DNA of 64,000 nucleotides, from contig JADJAA010000001.1 in assembly GCA_016704485.1 (NCBI GenBank), positions 930,001-994,000 on the forward strand, written 5' to 3'. Origin of the DNA: Flavobacteriales bacterium. GTDB taxonomy: Bacteria > Bacteroidota > Bacteroidia > Flavobacteriales_F > PHOS-HE28. Shown piece after piece: positions 17,924 through 26,700 of this stretch. Made by a program: the position numbers and the translations under genes. How positions within the stretch are numbered: the stretch's first letter is position 1; each line of letters opens with the position of its first letter. Below the pieces are notes generated by a model. That model was not told where the DNA came from. It worked only from the letters and a program-made list of their open reading frames with translations, and did no database searches.

Positions 17924-18122
17924 TTACTCCAATCCGCTTAGTATGGTCTTTCTCGTGAGTTGATCCAGATTAACAACGCCCCTTTGCGTATTGACTATTC
18001 TAAAACTGGTTAGCAATTCCTCCAAAAGCCCCTCGTTGAATAATTTGTTATACGCCGTAATCGGTATCTTACAAACCTCCGCCGGGTCTGTCCGGGTTTT
18101 GGCGGACGACCCGGCGCTTCAG
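17924..18122 (-). pseudogene. 3' remnant of an unidentified gene, 5' end replaced by a palindrome
   Basis: A leftward frame opens after a TGA at 18121 and ends at 17924. It reads as a sensible protein tail (CKIPITAYNKLFNEGLLEEL, then FRIVNTQRGVVNLDQLTRK, ending TILSGLE) but has no ATG or GTG start. Its first residues are encoded by the perfect-looking hairpin at 18081-18115. It stops 2 nt before the ATG of the CPxCG gene. The likely history is loss of the 5' part with the palindrome at the junction. No family recognised. Confidence 0.45.
18081..18115. repeat. Palindromic element
   Basis: Arms 18081-18094 and 18103-18115 are complementary over 13 bp with a single-base bulge, around an 8-nt loop. 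It lies at the broken 5' end of the gene remnant and resembles REP-like mobile palindromes in structure. Confidence 0.6.
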
Positions 18123-18208
18123 TGACATAAATGAAAAGCTTTGCATTTCGTTGTCCGATCAGTTGCAAGGTATATACCTTAAGAGATGAATGGTTCTGAA
18201 ACGGGTTT

Positions 18209-18259
18209 CCGTCATCCTGGCTCCGAGACCGAGACTGCGGGTCGAGCCCGCAGTGACGG
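18209..18259. repeat. REP/palindromic repeat element
   Basis: The outer inverted ends CCGTCA (18209-18214) and TGACGG (18254-18259) enclose a 7-bp hairpin (18235-18241 with 18247-18253). The sequence style (GTCATCC... CTGCGGG... CCCGCAGTGACGG) is that of widely distributed palindromic intergenic repeats in bacteria. A partial direct copy of the right end (AGCAGTGACGGT) follows near 18267-18279. Confidence 0.6.
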
Positions 18260-18356
18260 TGTGGCTAGCAGTGACGGTTTCGTGTGCGTTGACTCTTCCT
18301 GAATACATCCATTCCGCACTTCTCAACTTCGATCACCATCTTCACGCCGTCGTACC

Positions 18357-20156
18357 ATGCGATCGATCCTGCGCTCTCGTTCTTGGCTTGCAATCCTCAC
18401 GGTAATGATCTGCACCGTGGTGCTTTCGGTGAATGGACTGTGGATCGGCAAGAACGGCGATGGATGGAAAGACACCATCCGCAGTGACGCAAAGGGCTAT
18501 TACAGTTACCTCACAGCGGCCTTTTTGCGGAACGACCTAGGCAATGAACCGTTCGCATACGAATACGTGCAGCGCACACCCAACGGCACCTTGAACAAGT
18601 ATTTCTGCGGCACCGCGATCGCCATGGCGCCGTGGTTCGCCGTTGGTCATGGGCTGGCATTGCTGGATGATACCGCTCCACGCGATGGCTACAGCGCCTA
18701 CGAAATGAAAGCCATCAGCATCGGCGGATGGGTGTATTACTTGCTGGGCCTGTTGGCCTTGCGTGCGTTGTTCCGGCGCTTGAGTGTGCGCGAGAGGGTC
18801 ATTGCCTGGCTGATCCTTGGTCTCGGGTTCGCCACGCCGCTGCTACAGTACGTGGCCATACAACCGGGCTGGTCCCACGTGTATTCGTTCTGTGCCATCA
18901 GTGTGTTCCTGCTCCTGGTGCATAAGTTGGCCTGTAGCGAAGGACTGCGCTGGGCCTTACCAGCGGCCGCACTTTTCGGACTGATCATCTTGATACGACC
19001 CGTGAACGGCTTGGTGCTTCTGGCCATACCGATCGTGGCAGGATCGAATACCGTAATGCTCATTGCTCGGTTGGTGCAGCGTTGGTACGTGTTGTTGCTT
19101 GCCGTACTGATCATCTTGCTGACCGTTGGGCTGCAACCCGTTCTCTGGCATGCGCAGACCGGCCGTTGGTTCGAATGGGGGTACCGCAATGAAGGGTTCT
19201 ATTGGGATAGGCCGATGGTCTACGAAGTACTGATCGGGATCCGGCGCGGGTTATTTGTTTGGTCGCCGTTCCTATTGCTGGCTGCTGGTTCGGCGTTCCT
19301 GTTATGGCGCACGGATCGCATCCGATCAGGGTTCACCGTGTTGTACTGGATAGTGAATACCTACGTGATCAGTTGCTGGTGGATCTGGTATTACGGCAGT
19401 GGTTTCGCCAGTCGGGTGTACATTGACCACTACCCCGTTCTGTTGATCCCAGCAGCATGGCTCCTGCAACGCGCTGCACCACGATGGTGGACAGCCGCAC
19501 GCGTTTTCATCGTGGCCTGCATTGGACTGTTCCTCTTCCAATACTGGCAATACAGGAACGACATCATCCACCATGAACACATGGATGCAGCCAAGTATGC
19601 CTACACCTTTCTGAAGACCGATGACGCGTATCGTTTCAGCCTCGGCGGCCGTTCTGAAGAAGCGCCGTACCACCCCAATGGGCTGGAGCTTGTGTTAACG
19701 GAAAGCACCGACCTTGAACGACCAACGCGCTACTGGACAGGTGGACATTTGGAGCGGATGGACCATGCGTTCAGCAAAGACAGTGTGTGCGTATTCGATG
19801 TACACAGGGATTACGGCACATCATTCACCGCACCGGCCGGTATCATTCCGCCCGGTCGCGAGGTCTATCTGAAAGTAGGTTTCATGCGCTATGAGGTTCT
19901 TGCTGGCGAAGCATCCAAAGCACTCTGCGTGACCCGTGTTTCCCATGCTGATGGAACACAAGGTTTTTACAATTCGTTCCGCATGGAGCCTATGACCGGC
20001 CTCACGGACAGTACCTGGAAAGCAATTGACCTGCGGATACCCGTACCCGAAATGCAGGAAGGAGATGCGCTCCATTTCTACCTCTGGAACCAGAACGGAG
20101 AAGGAAGGTTCCAGATCGATGACCTGATGATGCGTGTGTACGCCGTGCGGCCGTGA
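18357..20156 (+). CDS. Polytopic membrane protein, GT-C glycosyltransferase-like
   Basis: A 599-residue protein. The first half to about residue 400 has 9-11 membrane helices, with a large extracytoplasmic first loop containing SDAKGYYSYLTAAFLRNDLG. That loop carries an acidic residue before aromatic residues, as in GT-C glycosyltransferases of the ArnT/PMT type. The last 190 residues form a soluble beta-rich domain with a carbohydrate-binding-like ending (GEGRFQIDDLMMRVYAV). It probably transfers a sugar from a polyprenyl carrier, but the donor and acceptor cannot be inferred. The start is the ATG after the palindromic region. It is the only gene of its kind at this locus; tRNA-Ile2 converges from the right. 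Confidence 0.7.
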   Translation: MRSILRSRSWLAILTVMICTVVLSVNGLWIGKNGDGWKDTIRSDAKGYYSYLTAAFLRNDLGNEPFAYEYVQRTPNGTLNKYFCGTAIAMAPWFAVGHGLALLDDTAPRDGYSAYEMKAISIGGWVYYLLGLLALRALFRRLSVRERVIAWLILGLGFATPLLQYVAIQPGWSHVYSFCAISVFLLLVHKLACSEGLRWALPAAALFGLIILIRPVNGLVLLAIPIVAGSNTVMLIARLVQRWYVLLLAVLIILLTVGLQPVLWHAQTGRWFEWGYRNEGFYWDRPMVYEVLIGIRRGLFVWSPFLLLAAGSAFLLWRTDRIRSGFTVLYWIVNTYVISCWWIWYYGSGFASRVYIDHYPVLLIPAAWLLQRAAPRWWTAARVFIVACIGLFLFQYWQYRNDIIHHEHMDAAKYAYTFLKTDDAYRFSLGGRSEEAPYHPNGLELVLTESTDLERPTRYWTGGHLERMDHAFSKDSVCVFDVHRDYGTSFTAPAGIIPPGREVYLKVGFMRYEVLAGEASKALCVTRVSHADGTQGFYNSFRMEPMTGLTDSTWKAIDLRIPVPEMQEGDALHFYLWNQNGEGRFQIDDLMMRVYAVRP

Positions 20157-20193
20157 TGCGGACGTTGCATGTGCACGCCGAATCGGAATGTTG

Positions 20194-20266
20194 TGGGCCC
20201 AGCAGGACTTGAACCTGCGACCAAGGGATTATGAGTCCCCTGCTCTGACCACTGAGCTATGGGCCC
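20194..20266 (-). tRNA. tRNA with anticodon CAT, most like tRNA-Ile2
   Basis: A complete 73-nt cloverleaf on the minus strand: acceptor GGGCCCA with GGGCCC pairing, D arm AGCTCAGTGGTCAGAGCA, anticodon loop CTCATAA, and T arm with GGTTCAAGTCC. CCA is not encoded. The D loop, the GACTCATAATC anticodon arm, the TTGGTCGC variable region and the T arm are almost those of E. coli ileX, whose CAU anticodon is modified to lysidine-AU by TilS to read AUA. It differs from usual elongator tRNA-Met. Its identity as Ile2 rather than Met is an inference from this resemblance. Confidence 0.9.
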
Positions 20267-20292
20267 GAATTCAGGGCCGCAAAAGTAGGCGC

Positions 20293-20300
20293 TATTTTCG
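20293..20300 (+). promoter_or_regulatory. -7 promoter element of the HAD gene
   Basis: TATTTTCG, one change from TAnnTTTG, ends 12 nt before the ATG at 20313. Confidence 0.4.
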
Positions 20301-20312
20301 CCCGTTGAAAAA

Positions 20313-20945
20313 ATGAAGTACGAAACGATCCTTCTGGACCTCGGCGGCGTGTTGATCGACGTGGATTACCACGCTGCTGCCAATGCGTTCAAGGCCTTGG
20401 GGTACACGGATTTCGAGGCGCTTTACAGCAAGGCACAACAGGACCATTTGTTCGATGGATTCGAGACGGGTGAACTAAGCCCCGCTGCATTCCGCGACCG
20501 GATCCGCCAGCTCCACTCCTCCGGACTTACCGATGCACAGATCGATCAATGCTGGAATGCCATGTTGGGCTCCGTTCCTCCAGCGCGCCTTTCACTTGTC
20601 GCGCAATTGAAAGAACACTATCAAGTGCTGTTATTGAGCAATACCAATGCGATCCACGTACCGGCGTTCGAAGCGATCATTGCGCGGGAGAATGGGATCA
20701 CCGAGTTCAAGAGCCTGTTCCACGGCGCCTATTACAGCTGCGAAATGCGGCTGCGAAAACCGAATTCCGATGCGTTCCATTTCGTGTTGGACACGCATAG
20801 TGCTGATCCTGAACGCACGTTGTTCATCGATGATTCGTTCCACCATGTGGAGGGTGCGCGCAAAGCAGGACTGCATGCGGAGTTTCTGGACCTTGGGAAA
20901 GAGGATATTGTGGGGATGGTGGGTAGGTTGGGGTTGCTTGGATAA
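20313..20945 (+). CDS. HAD-superfamily phosphatase, YihX-like
   Basis: A 210-residue HAD subfamily IA protein. Motif I is DLGGVLID with nucleophile Asp9, motif II is LLLSNTN, the Lys motif is RLRKPNSD, and motif IV is TLFIDDSFHHVEGARKAG. The residue two after the nucleophile is Gly rather than Asp, as in the E. coli alpha-glucose-1-phosphate phosphatase YihX (FDLGNV), so this is a family trait and not damage. It probably dephosphorylates a sugar phosphate in the cytoplasm. It is a single-gene unit preceded by its own -7 element and followed by hairpins at 21047-21101. Confidence 0.88.
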   Translation: MKYETILLDLGGVLIDVDYHAAANAFKALGYTDFEALYSKAQQDHLFDGFETGELSPAAFRDRIRQLHSSGLTDAQIDQCWNAMLGSVPPARLSLVAQLKEHYQVLLLSNTNAIHVPAFEAIIARENGITEFKSLFHGAYYSCEMRLRKPNSDAFHFVLDTHSADPERTLFIDDSFHHVEGARKAGLHAEFLDLGKEDIVGMVGRLGLLG

Positions 20946-21046
20946 TGGAACGCAGATAACGCGGAAAGAACTGATGAGCCTGATCGTGATATTGAACGAT
21001 CGTGGGTAGAATGGGGTTGCTTGCGCCTCGCTGAAACACCTGTTGT

Positions 21047-21101
21047 GTAGCCATAGGCTACATTGATCAATGCGTGTTGCGCGTAGCCACAGGCTACGCG
21101 C
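21047..21101. terminator. Pair of related hairpins between convergent genes
   Basis: GTAGCC-ATA-GGCTAC at 21047-21061 and a 10-bp perfect stem GCGCGTAGCC-ACA-GGCTACGCGC at 21079-21101 share the core GTAGCC/GGCTAC. They lie between the HAD gene (+) and the epimerase gene (-). Neither is followed by a U-run, so bidirectional termination is likely but not certain. Confidence 0.45.
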
Positions 21102-21134
21102 TGTGGATTGTGCCGGGTGGATCATGATTCGCCC

Positions 21135-21551
21135 CTACGACGGAAATTGCGTTGCCATTTCCTGGCACAATTCCACCAATACGCCACCGGCGCTTTTCGG
21201 GTGGATGAAACACACCAATTTATTGTCCGCGCCACGCTTGGGTTCTTCGCTCAACAGGGTGAACCCTTCTGCCTTCAACCGTGCCATTTCCTCGCGGATA
21301 TCGGCCACTTCGTATGCAATGTGATGCATGCCTTCACCGCGTTTTTCGATCGCCTTTGCGATGGGTCCATCTTCTTTGGTGCTTTCCAACAACTCGATCT
21401 TATTCGGACCTACTTGAAAGAACGAGGTGATCACACCTTCGCTCTCCACGGCCTCCCGTTTGTAGCTCGGGGTTCCCAGCAGTTTCGCATAAAGCTCTTC
21501 CGCCTTATCAAGGTCTTTAACGGCAATGCCGATGTGTTCTATTCGGATCAT
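21135..21551 (-). CDS. mce: Methylmalonyl-CoA epimerase
   Basis: A 138-residue glyoxalase/VOC-fold protein with both beta-alpha-beta halves. The metal-site and catalytic landmarks are IEHIGIAVKDLDKAEELY, FFQVGPNKIELLES, GEGMHHIAYEV and HPKSAGGVLVELCQ. It converts (S)- to (R)-methylmalonyl-CoA, linking propionyl-CoA and succinyl-CoA metabolism. Methylmalonyl-CoA mutase subunits, its usual partners, are not in the window. It is monocistronic, with terminator-like hairpins downstream. Confidence 0.95.
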   Translation of the reverse strand: MIRIEHIGIAVKDLDKAEELYAKLLGTPSYKREAVESEGVITSFFQVGPNKIELLESTKEDGPIAKAIEKRGEGMHHIAYEVADIREEMARLKAEGFTLLSEEPKRGADNKLVCFIHPKSAGGVLVELCQEMATQFPS

Positions 21552-21588
21552 GAGGAAGCATATTGGTCATTGACCTGCACTATACAAC

Positions 21589-21613
21589 GAAGCCTCCCGG
21601 TGAGAGAGGCTTC
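21589..21613 (-). terminator. Hairpin downstream of the 21634-22422 gene
   Basis: GAAGCCTC (21589-21596) pairs perfectly with GAGGCTTC (21606-21613) around a 9-nt loop, beginning 20 nt after the stop of the leftward gene. The following minus-strand bases (GTTGTATAG) are only weakly U-rich. Confidence 0.55.
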
Positions 21614-21633
21614 AACTGTGTTGTGAACGATGA

Positions 21634-22422
21634 TCACTTCTTGGTGAAGGTCTCGCCGGTCTTGTTATCGTAGTTGAGGTAATACATATCCCGTTTCAAC
21701 GTGCTCACATCAACGGTGGTGTCATATCCACGCTTCACGATATTACCGTACTGATCGTAGATCTCGAACAAGGTCGGGGCACTGAAGGTGATCACATCCT
21801 TCGGCTTAAGCGGCGACCAGGTTACCGGCATCACGCTTGGGTCCGTATATGCTACGCCTTCGCTGAAACGGGCGCGTTTGGTGAGGTCAGTCTGCTTAAC
21901 GCGGAACGTATTCTCGCCTGAATGCGGTGTTACTTTGAAGGTGTAAACATTTTCACCCGGTTTACCAACGCCCATTACTTCTCCCACCTTCACCCATTTG
22001 TTCCAGCGCTTCTGCTCAATGATATAAGGCAGCTCACCGGTCTCATTGGCGGTGGTCCATGTGTACGTGCCATCACTTCCGATCGATTGCTTGACCATAT
22101 CGAAGGTGCTCTTGGGCTTCAACACTTCAGGATTCAGAACAACCGGTGTGCAACCATCCTTGTGCTTGATCTTGATCACCACTTTATCGCCCAACTTCAT
22201 TCCGAAGTTGTTCATATCCACCTCAAAAGCACTGCTATTGATCTCATCCGTAGCGATCTGTTCGTTCACCGTTACCTCGAACACACAAAAACCAACACCG
22301 GCTTCGGAGAACGGATTCTGTATGAACAGGTTCTTTCCTTGGAAGTTTCCTTCTAGAACCAGTACACCGGCAAAACTTGGTAGACCAAGCAGCGCGACAA
22401 GCAAAACATGAAATAGACGCAT
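21634..22422 (-). CDS. Secreted protein, probable T9SS type A-like C-terminus
   Basis: A 262-residue exported protein with a signal peptide (MRLFHVLLVALLGLPSFAGV). Its two halves look like beta-sandwich (Ig-like) domains: about 25-95 (VFEVTVNEQIATDEINSSAF) and about 115-185 (IEQKRWNKWVKVGEVMGV). The last 55 residues (APTLFEIYDQYGNIVKRGYD, then VDVSTLKRDMYYLNYDNKTG, ending TFTKK) follow the layout of a type A sorting domain, although the usual YPNP motif at its head is replaced. No enzyme motif. Function unknown, probably surface-exposed. Confidence 0.7.
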   Translation of the reverse strand: MRLFHVLLVALLGLPSFAGVLVLEGNFQGKNLFIQNPFSEAGVGFCVFEVTVNEQIATDEINSSAFEVDMNNFGMKLGDKVVIKIKHKDGCTPVVLNPEVLKPKSTFDMVKQSIGSDGTYTWTTANETGELPYIIEQKRWNKWVKVGEVMGVGKPGENVYTFKVTPHSGENTFRVKQTDLTKRARFSEGVAYTDPSVMPVTWSPLKPKDVITFSAPTLFEIYDQYGNIVKRGYDTTVDVSTLKRDMYYLNYDNKTGETFTKK

Positions 22423-22541
22423 AGGGAGTTCTTCTAAACTAACTGCAAGGATACGGGATCCGGAGCATTTTTACCAATGCTTTTGTTGGCAAGCGATCCA
22501 GAGGAGGCAAGTACACGATTACGCAAAGTGGAAATACCGCC

Positions 22542-23153
22542 TTACTCGTGGGCCATTTTAACTCCCGCTAACACCTTGATGTTGAGGTGATTGCCAGAGG
22601 GCGGAACAGGGCAGGAATACTTGGCATTATAGGCACAATACGGGTTATAGGCCCGGTTGAAGTCCAAGGCTACATTTTTTTCAAGGGGTCCTTCCAGATC
22701 AATGTATCGCCCTCCTCCGTACGTATCATCTCCATTCGTCAGGTCCGTGAACGGAACGAAGTAATAATTGGCGTACTCCTCCTGTTTACCCAATTCCACA
22801 TTCCGATAGGCGGTCAACTTGTATTTTTTACCGTTGATCTTGAAGGAAAGCCGCCCAACAGTCTGGTAGATCGGCATCCGATCCGTTGAGGTCCGCATAC
22901 CGAATTCCTTTCCCTTTTTAGCCTTGAACTGCGCGGTGACCGCAAACGTACTGTTCGGCTCAAAACGCTCGAGTTCCGTGAAGTGTGACCGGTCTTCCGC
23001 CAACAAGGGTGAGTGCATAGGGTCACTGTACTCCGCATTGATCTCTTCCCAATACGCATTAAGGCCCGTGAGCCATTGTTCGTTGCTGGCCTGAGCTTGC
23101 GCACTGAACAGCTTACCAATGAAGAGCAATGCTATGAGCCCGCGTAGCATCAT
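22542..23153 (-). CDS. DUF1684 domain-containing exported protein
   Basis: A 203-residue protein with signal peptide ending SAQAQA. It has the DUF1684 signature: the early segment (WLTGLNAYWEEINAEYSDP, then SPLLAEDRSHFTELERFEP), the central GRLSFKINGKKYKLTAYRN, and the end DFNRAYNPYCAYNAKYSCP followed by NHLNIKVLAG. This family is common in Bacteroidota and has no assigned reaction. Its ATG overlaps the stop of the upstream lipoprotein gene by 4 nt (ATGA), so the two are translated as a pair. A second in-frame ATG lies one codon later. Confidence 0.9.
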   Translation of the reverse strand: MMLRGLIALLFIGKLFSAQAQASNEQWLTGLNAYWEEINAEYSDPMHSPLLAEDRSHFTELERFEPNSTFAVTAQFKAKKGKEFGMRTSTDRMPIYQTVGRLSFKINGKKYKLTAYRNVELGKQEEYANYYFVPFTDLTNGDDTYGGGRYIDLEGPLEKNVALDFNRAYNPYCAYNAKYSCPVPPSGNHLNIKVLAGVKMAHE

Positions 23154-23671
23154 GCTGGGGTCTTGCTACTCACCGCGTTGCTCATACGGGCAACATCGGC
23201 TTCATTGAAGCGCCCTTGATCCGCATCACGCACAATGAACGTACGCTCACCTACAGTTACGACCTGCTGGAAATGGATGAACACGAGATCATCATCCGGG
23301 AACTGGCTTTTGTAGACGATCTTTTCCGGGGTTTCTTCCAGTACGGTGTTCTGTTGCAGCATACTGCGTTCCAGATCGGCCTTCAACCGTGCCATATCCG
23401 CAGGTTCTTCTGAGATCGTAAGTTCGAAATGCTCGCCACCAGATACTTCCATCCGCCCGAATTCCTCATTCCATTTGACCATCGGGGTATCCACGCCTAG
23501 CGTTGCTGGATCGCCAAGGTCGACGATCAGCGGCATGTCATACCTACCAAGGTCCACGATCAACCCTTGCGCATTCTCATCAGCAAGCGCTTGGCCATCG
23601 GCAACGTCCTTTTTCCCATCGCCACACGCCCCCAACAGGACCATGGAGAGGATCAGTAAACTGTGCTTCAT
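23150..23671 (-). CDS. Lipoprotein of unknown function
   Basis: From Met at 23671 the protein is 173 residues, opening with a lipoprotein signal peptide (KHSLLILSMVLLGACGDGKK; lipobox LGAC). The rest is an acidic soluble domain with no known motif. TATATTCG (complement of 23677-23684) lies 5 nt upstream of this ATG, which excludes the longer start at 23698. It overlaps the DUF1684 gene by 4 nt, suggesting the two act together in the envelope. Confidence 0.75.
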   Translation of the reverse strand: MKHSLLILSMVLLGACGDGKKDVADGQALADENAQGLIVDLGRYDMPLIVDLGDPATLGVDTPMVKWNEEFGRMEVSGGEHFELTISEEPADMARLKADLERSMLQQNTVLEETPEKIVYKSQFPDDDLVFIHFQQVVTVGERTFIVRDADQGRFNEADVARMSNAVSSKTPA

Positions 23672-23709
23672 AATGGCGAATATAACGCCAGATCGCATAA
23701 TCTTATCGC

Positions 23710-26700
23710 TTACGGCAATTGCTCTGCACGGCTATTGGTAGGAACCGTACCTCCGATGTTCTCAAGAATAATATCCCGGTCATTGTTGGTTCCTGTATAC
23801 CGGGCAACACCATCCATATTTACATCTTCCAGGTAATAGCCCGCTGTGGTATTGGTCGGTACGACTCCACCTATCAAAGTTAGTATGGGGTCACGATCAT
23901 TGCCTTGACCGGTGTACAATAGCTCGTTGTCCACAATTACGTTTCCGGCCCACATAACATTCGTTCCACCAACGTTCAGTTGTGCTGCTGTACCAAAGGT
24001 GGCAACTGTACTGAAGTTCAGCGCTGTTGTGTTAGCTGATAAGGACACTGGAGCTGCCGCCATGCAAGCCAAGTGGTTCCGGTGACGGACCGCCACATAA
24101 TAATTCGCCGCAGGAACAGGGAATGAAACTGGCGAAACACCATTCACATCAACAATGTCCCCATCACGTTGGATCAATGCCGAGCGTGTTGCTAGAACAT
24201 TGGAGGAGTTACTTCCCGAACGAAGCTCCAACATCACCCAATCCACGATCGCATTGTTACCTGTAACAGCAAGCACACCTGTGGTTGTCGTTTCACCACC
24301 ACCAAGCACTTGGCTGAAATCCGGCAGGGTGTATGGTTCATCCAAAGGCACCAGCGATGCTGCGCGCAGATCATCGTTCATGAGGCCGGTTACTTCCACA
24401 TAAGGACCCTGCAACAATGCTTTTGCCGAGAGCAGAACCTGTTGCGTAGCAGAACCATCGAACTGAATATCATCAATGGCCATGTCGCTGGCATAGCCGT
24501 TTCCGGTGACCCCTCGGAAACGAACGCGAATGGTATTCCCTAGGTAAGGATCAAGGTCCACATTGCCCTGTATCCAATTGCTGCCCTGCGCTCCGGTAAT
24601 GCTGAAGGCTCCATTGGTCCATGCGGACCCGTCCCATACATCGGCGTTCAACGTACCCATATTCGCCCCGAGCATATTGTACCAAAAGGTCATATGCGCT
24701 GTGGTCAACCCTGTAAGATCAATGCAGGGTCCTATAAGTTCCGCTACTTTGGATGGAAACCCGGTATTACTTGCCTCGGTGTAGAGGTAGAAACCACTTC
24801 CCGTGGTATGATCACCGGAAGGTCCCGTGTTGTTCGAAACCGTCGATCCCGACAAACGGGTCCAATCCATATCATCCCCGAAGTTCTGTAGCCAATCTCC
24901 CAAGCCGCTCTCGAAATCCTCAGCGTAAGGGAACGTACTCACACATCCAACGCCAACACAAAAATTGACGGTGACCGTATTGGTAAAGCTGCTCGCATAC
25001 GCCAATGGCGCGACACCATCCAGTATAGCTATATATCCTTCCCCGTAATTGCAACACAAGCCATCACCCTGCGTGTCATTCACTGTCAGATCGTAACAAC
25101 CCGCAGGAAGACAAAGTTGTATGTCAGGCTGTGGGTATTCCCCATTCGTGCCGACGGAAGTATAAGGGCCGCCACTAGCAACGGTGTTCTGCGATGCATC
25201 TTTAATGGTCCATGTGGTCTCCGCACCGTACCGGTCCAATATGACCTGTACCGTTACCGGCTGACAGTCAGAACTGGTGTATGACCATGTTGCACTAGGA
25301 GCTGCGGTTGCACATGCGTTCACCGCGCGAACATTCCAATAGTAGGTGGTGTTCGGCGCATTGGCAATTGTAGGTTGATACGACGTTCCGATGACCCCGG
25401 ACCCCGTTTCCAGGATCGTGGTCATTGCCGCATTCGATCCTAGGGTGACCGTGTAGCTTACCGCGTTCGGATCGGCATTCCATGTAAGCGGACCGGTTGC
25501 TGCGGGTTCTCCATTCGCAGGCGTCAACAACGTCACTTGTCCGGGTGAACCCAGAACAGTAAGCGTCAATGGCAAGCTGTGGGGGCCGCTTGCACTGGTG
25601 GCATTCAATGTGATCGCATAAGTACCAGGAGTTACAGCTGCCGTATTCGAAATGGTGAGGGTAGTGCTGCCCCCGGGCGTTACCGGGTTCGTACTGAATG
25701 CTGCATTGGCACCTGCAGGGAGTCCGCTGACGCTGAGCGTAACGGGGCTGATGTAGCCAAGCAAGGATCCGACCTGCACTGCATATGTAGCATTGCTCGG
25801 TTGGCATGCTGATGCCGTAGCGTTAGTTACGTTCAGAGAATAATCCGGGCTGGATGAAGAGATCGTGAAGTTCGTGTTCGAGAGGTCGTAGAAGATGTTA
25901 TTCGCGCCTTCGATCTTGATGCGTGCGGTGGTAGTTGGCGAATTCGGTAAGGTGACGGTCTGTGTGCCATCGTTCGGAGTACTCGCAATAAGCGTCGTAG
26001 GGAACGTCTGGCCACCATCGGTGGAAAGCAGGATATTCACATTCGCACAACTTACCGGTGAAGCTGTTGTGTTGGCAACATCCCAATTGATAGTCTGTGA
26101 TGAAAGTGCAGGCCAGGCCACCGCAGTGTTGGGTTGCGTAACAAGAAAAGGCCCACTGTTGGAAGCTACCGTTACCACCATATTGTCCTGCCCATTGCAA
26201 GCACCGTTGTCCAAGTTATCTCGCACAGTTACACGGAAGTTGTACGTGCGACCGACGCTCGAAAGCACTTCCCAGGTTGGTGAATTGTTTGCAATCACAT
26301 CCATAATGCTAGGCATCCAGCGAACGGGTGATGTTGACGGCAGTTTCGGGATCCATGCGGGACCGCCTGTATTCGTGGAAACCGGAGGCATGGTCACTAC
26401 CGCATTATCCATTTGTTCCCAGCTATAGGTCAATGTCTGGGAGACTTGTGCGTCACTGCCGCTGGCGATAAGCACGAACGGTGTTGACCTCGGTATTGTC
26501 CGGTCAACTCCTGCACTTACGCTCGGAGCTGTTTCCCCAACAATTGTGGCGGAGGTCGGGCATGTGCTACTTGTCCCGCTGGTCACGTTCGCTGCTATCT
26601 CCTGCATACTGTATCCACCGAACATTGCAATACTGTTGTTCAACGGATTCGGCGCGCAGATACCTGCGTAACCCATGATGGTAACGCCGCTACCTACTTC

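Noticed and set aside
21108..21626. 172-codon rightward frame opposite the epimerase gene
   Set aside because: Shadow of a well-conserved methylmalonyl-CoA epimerase on the other strand.
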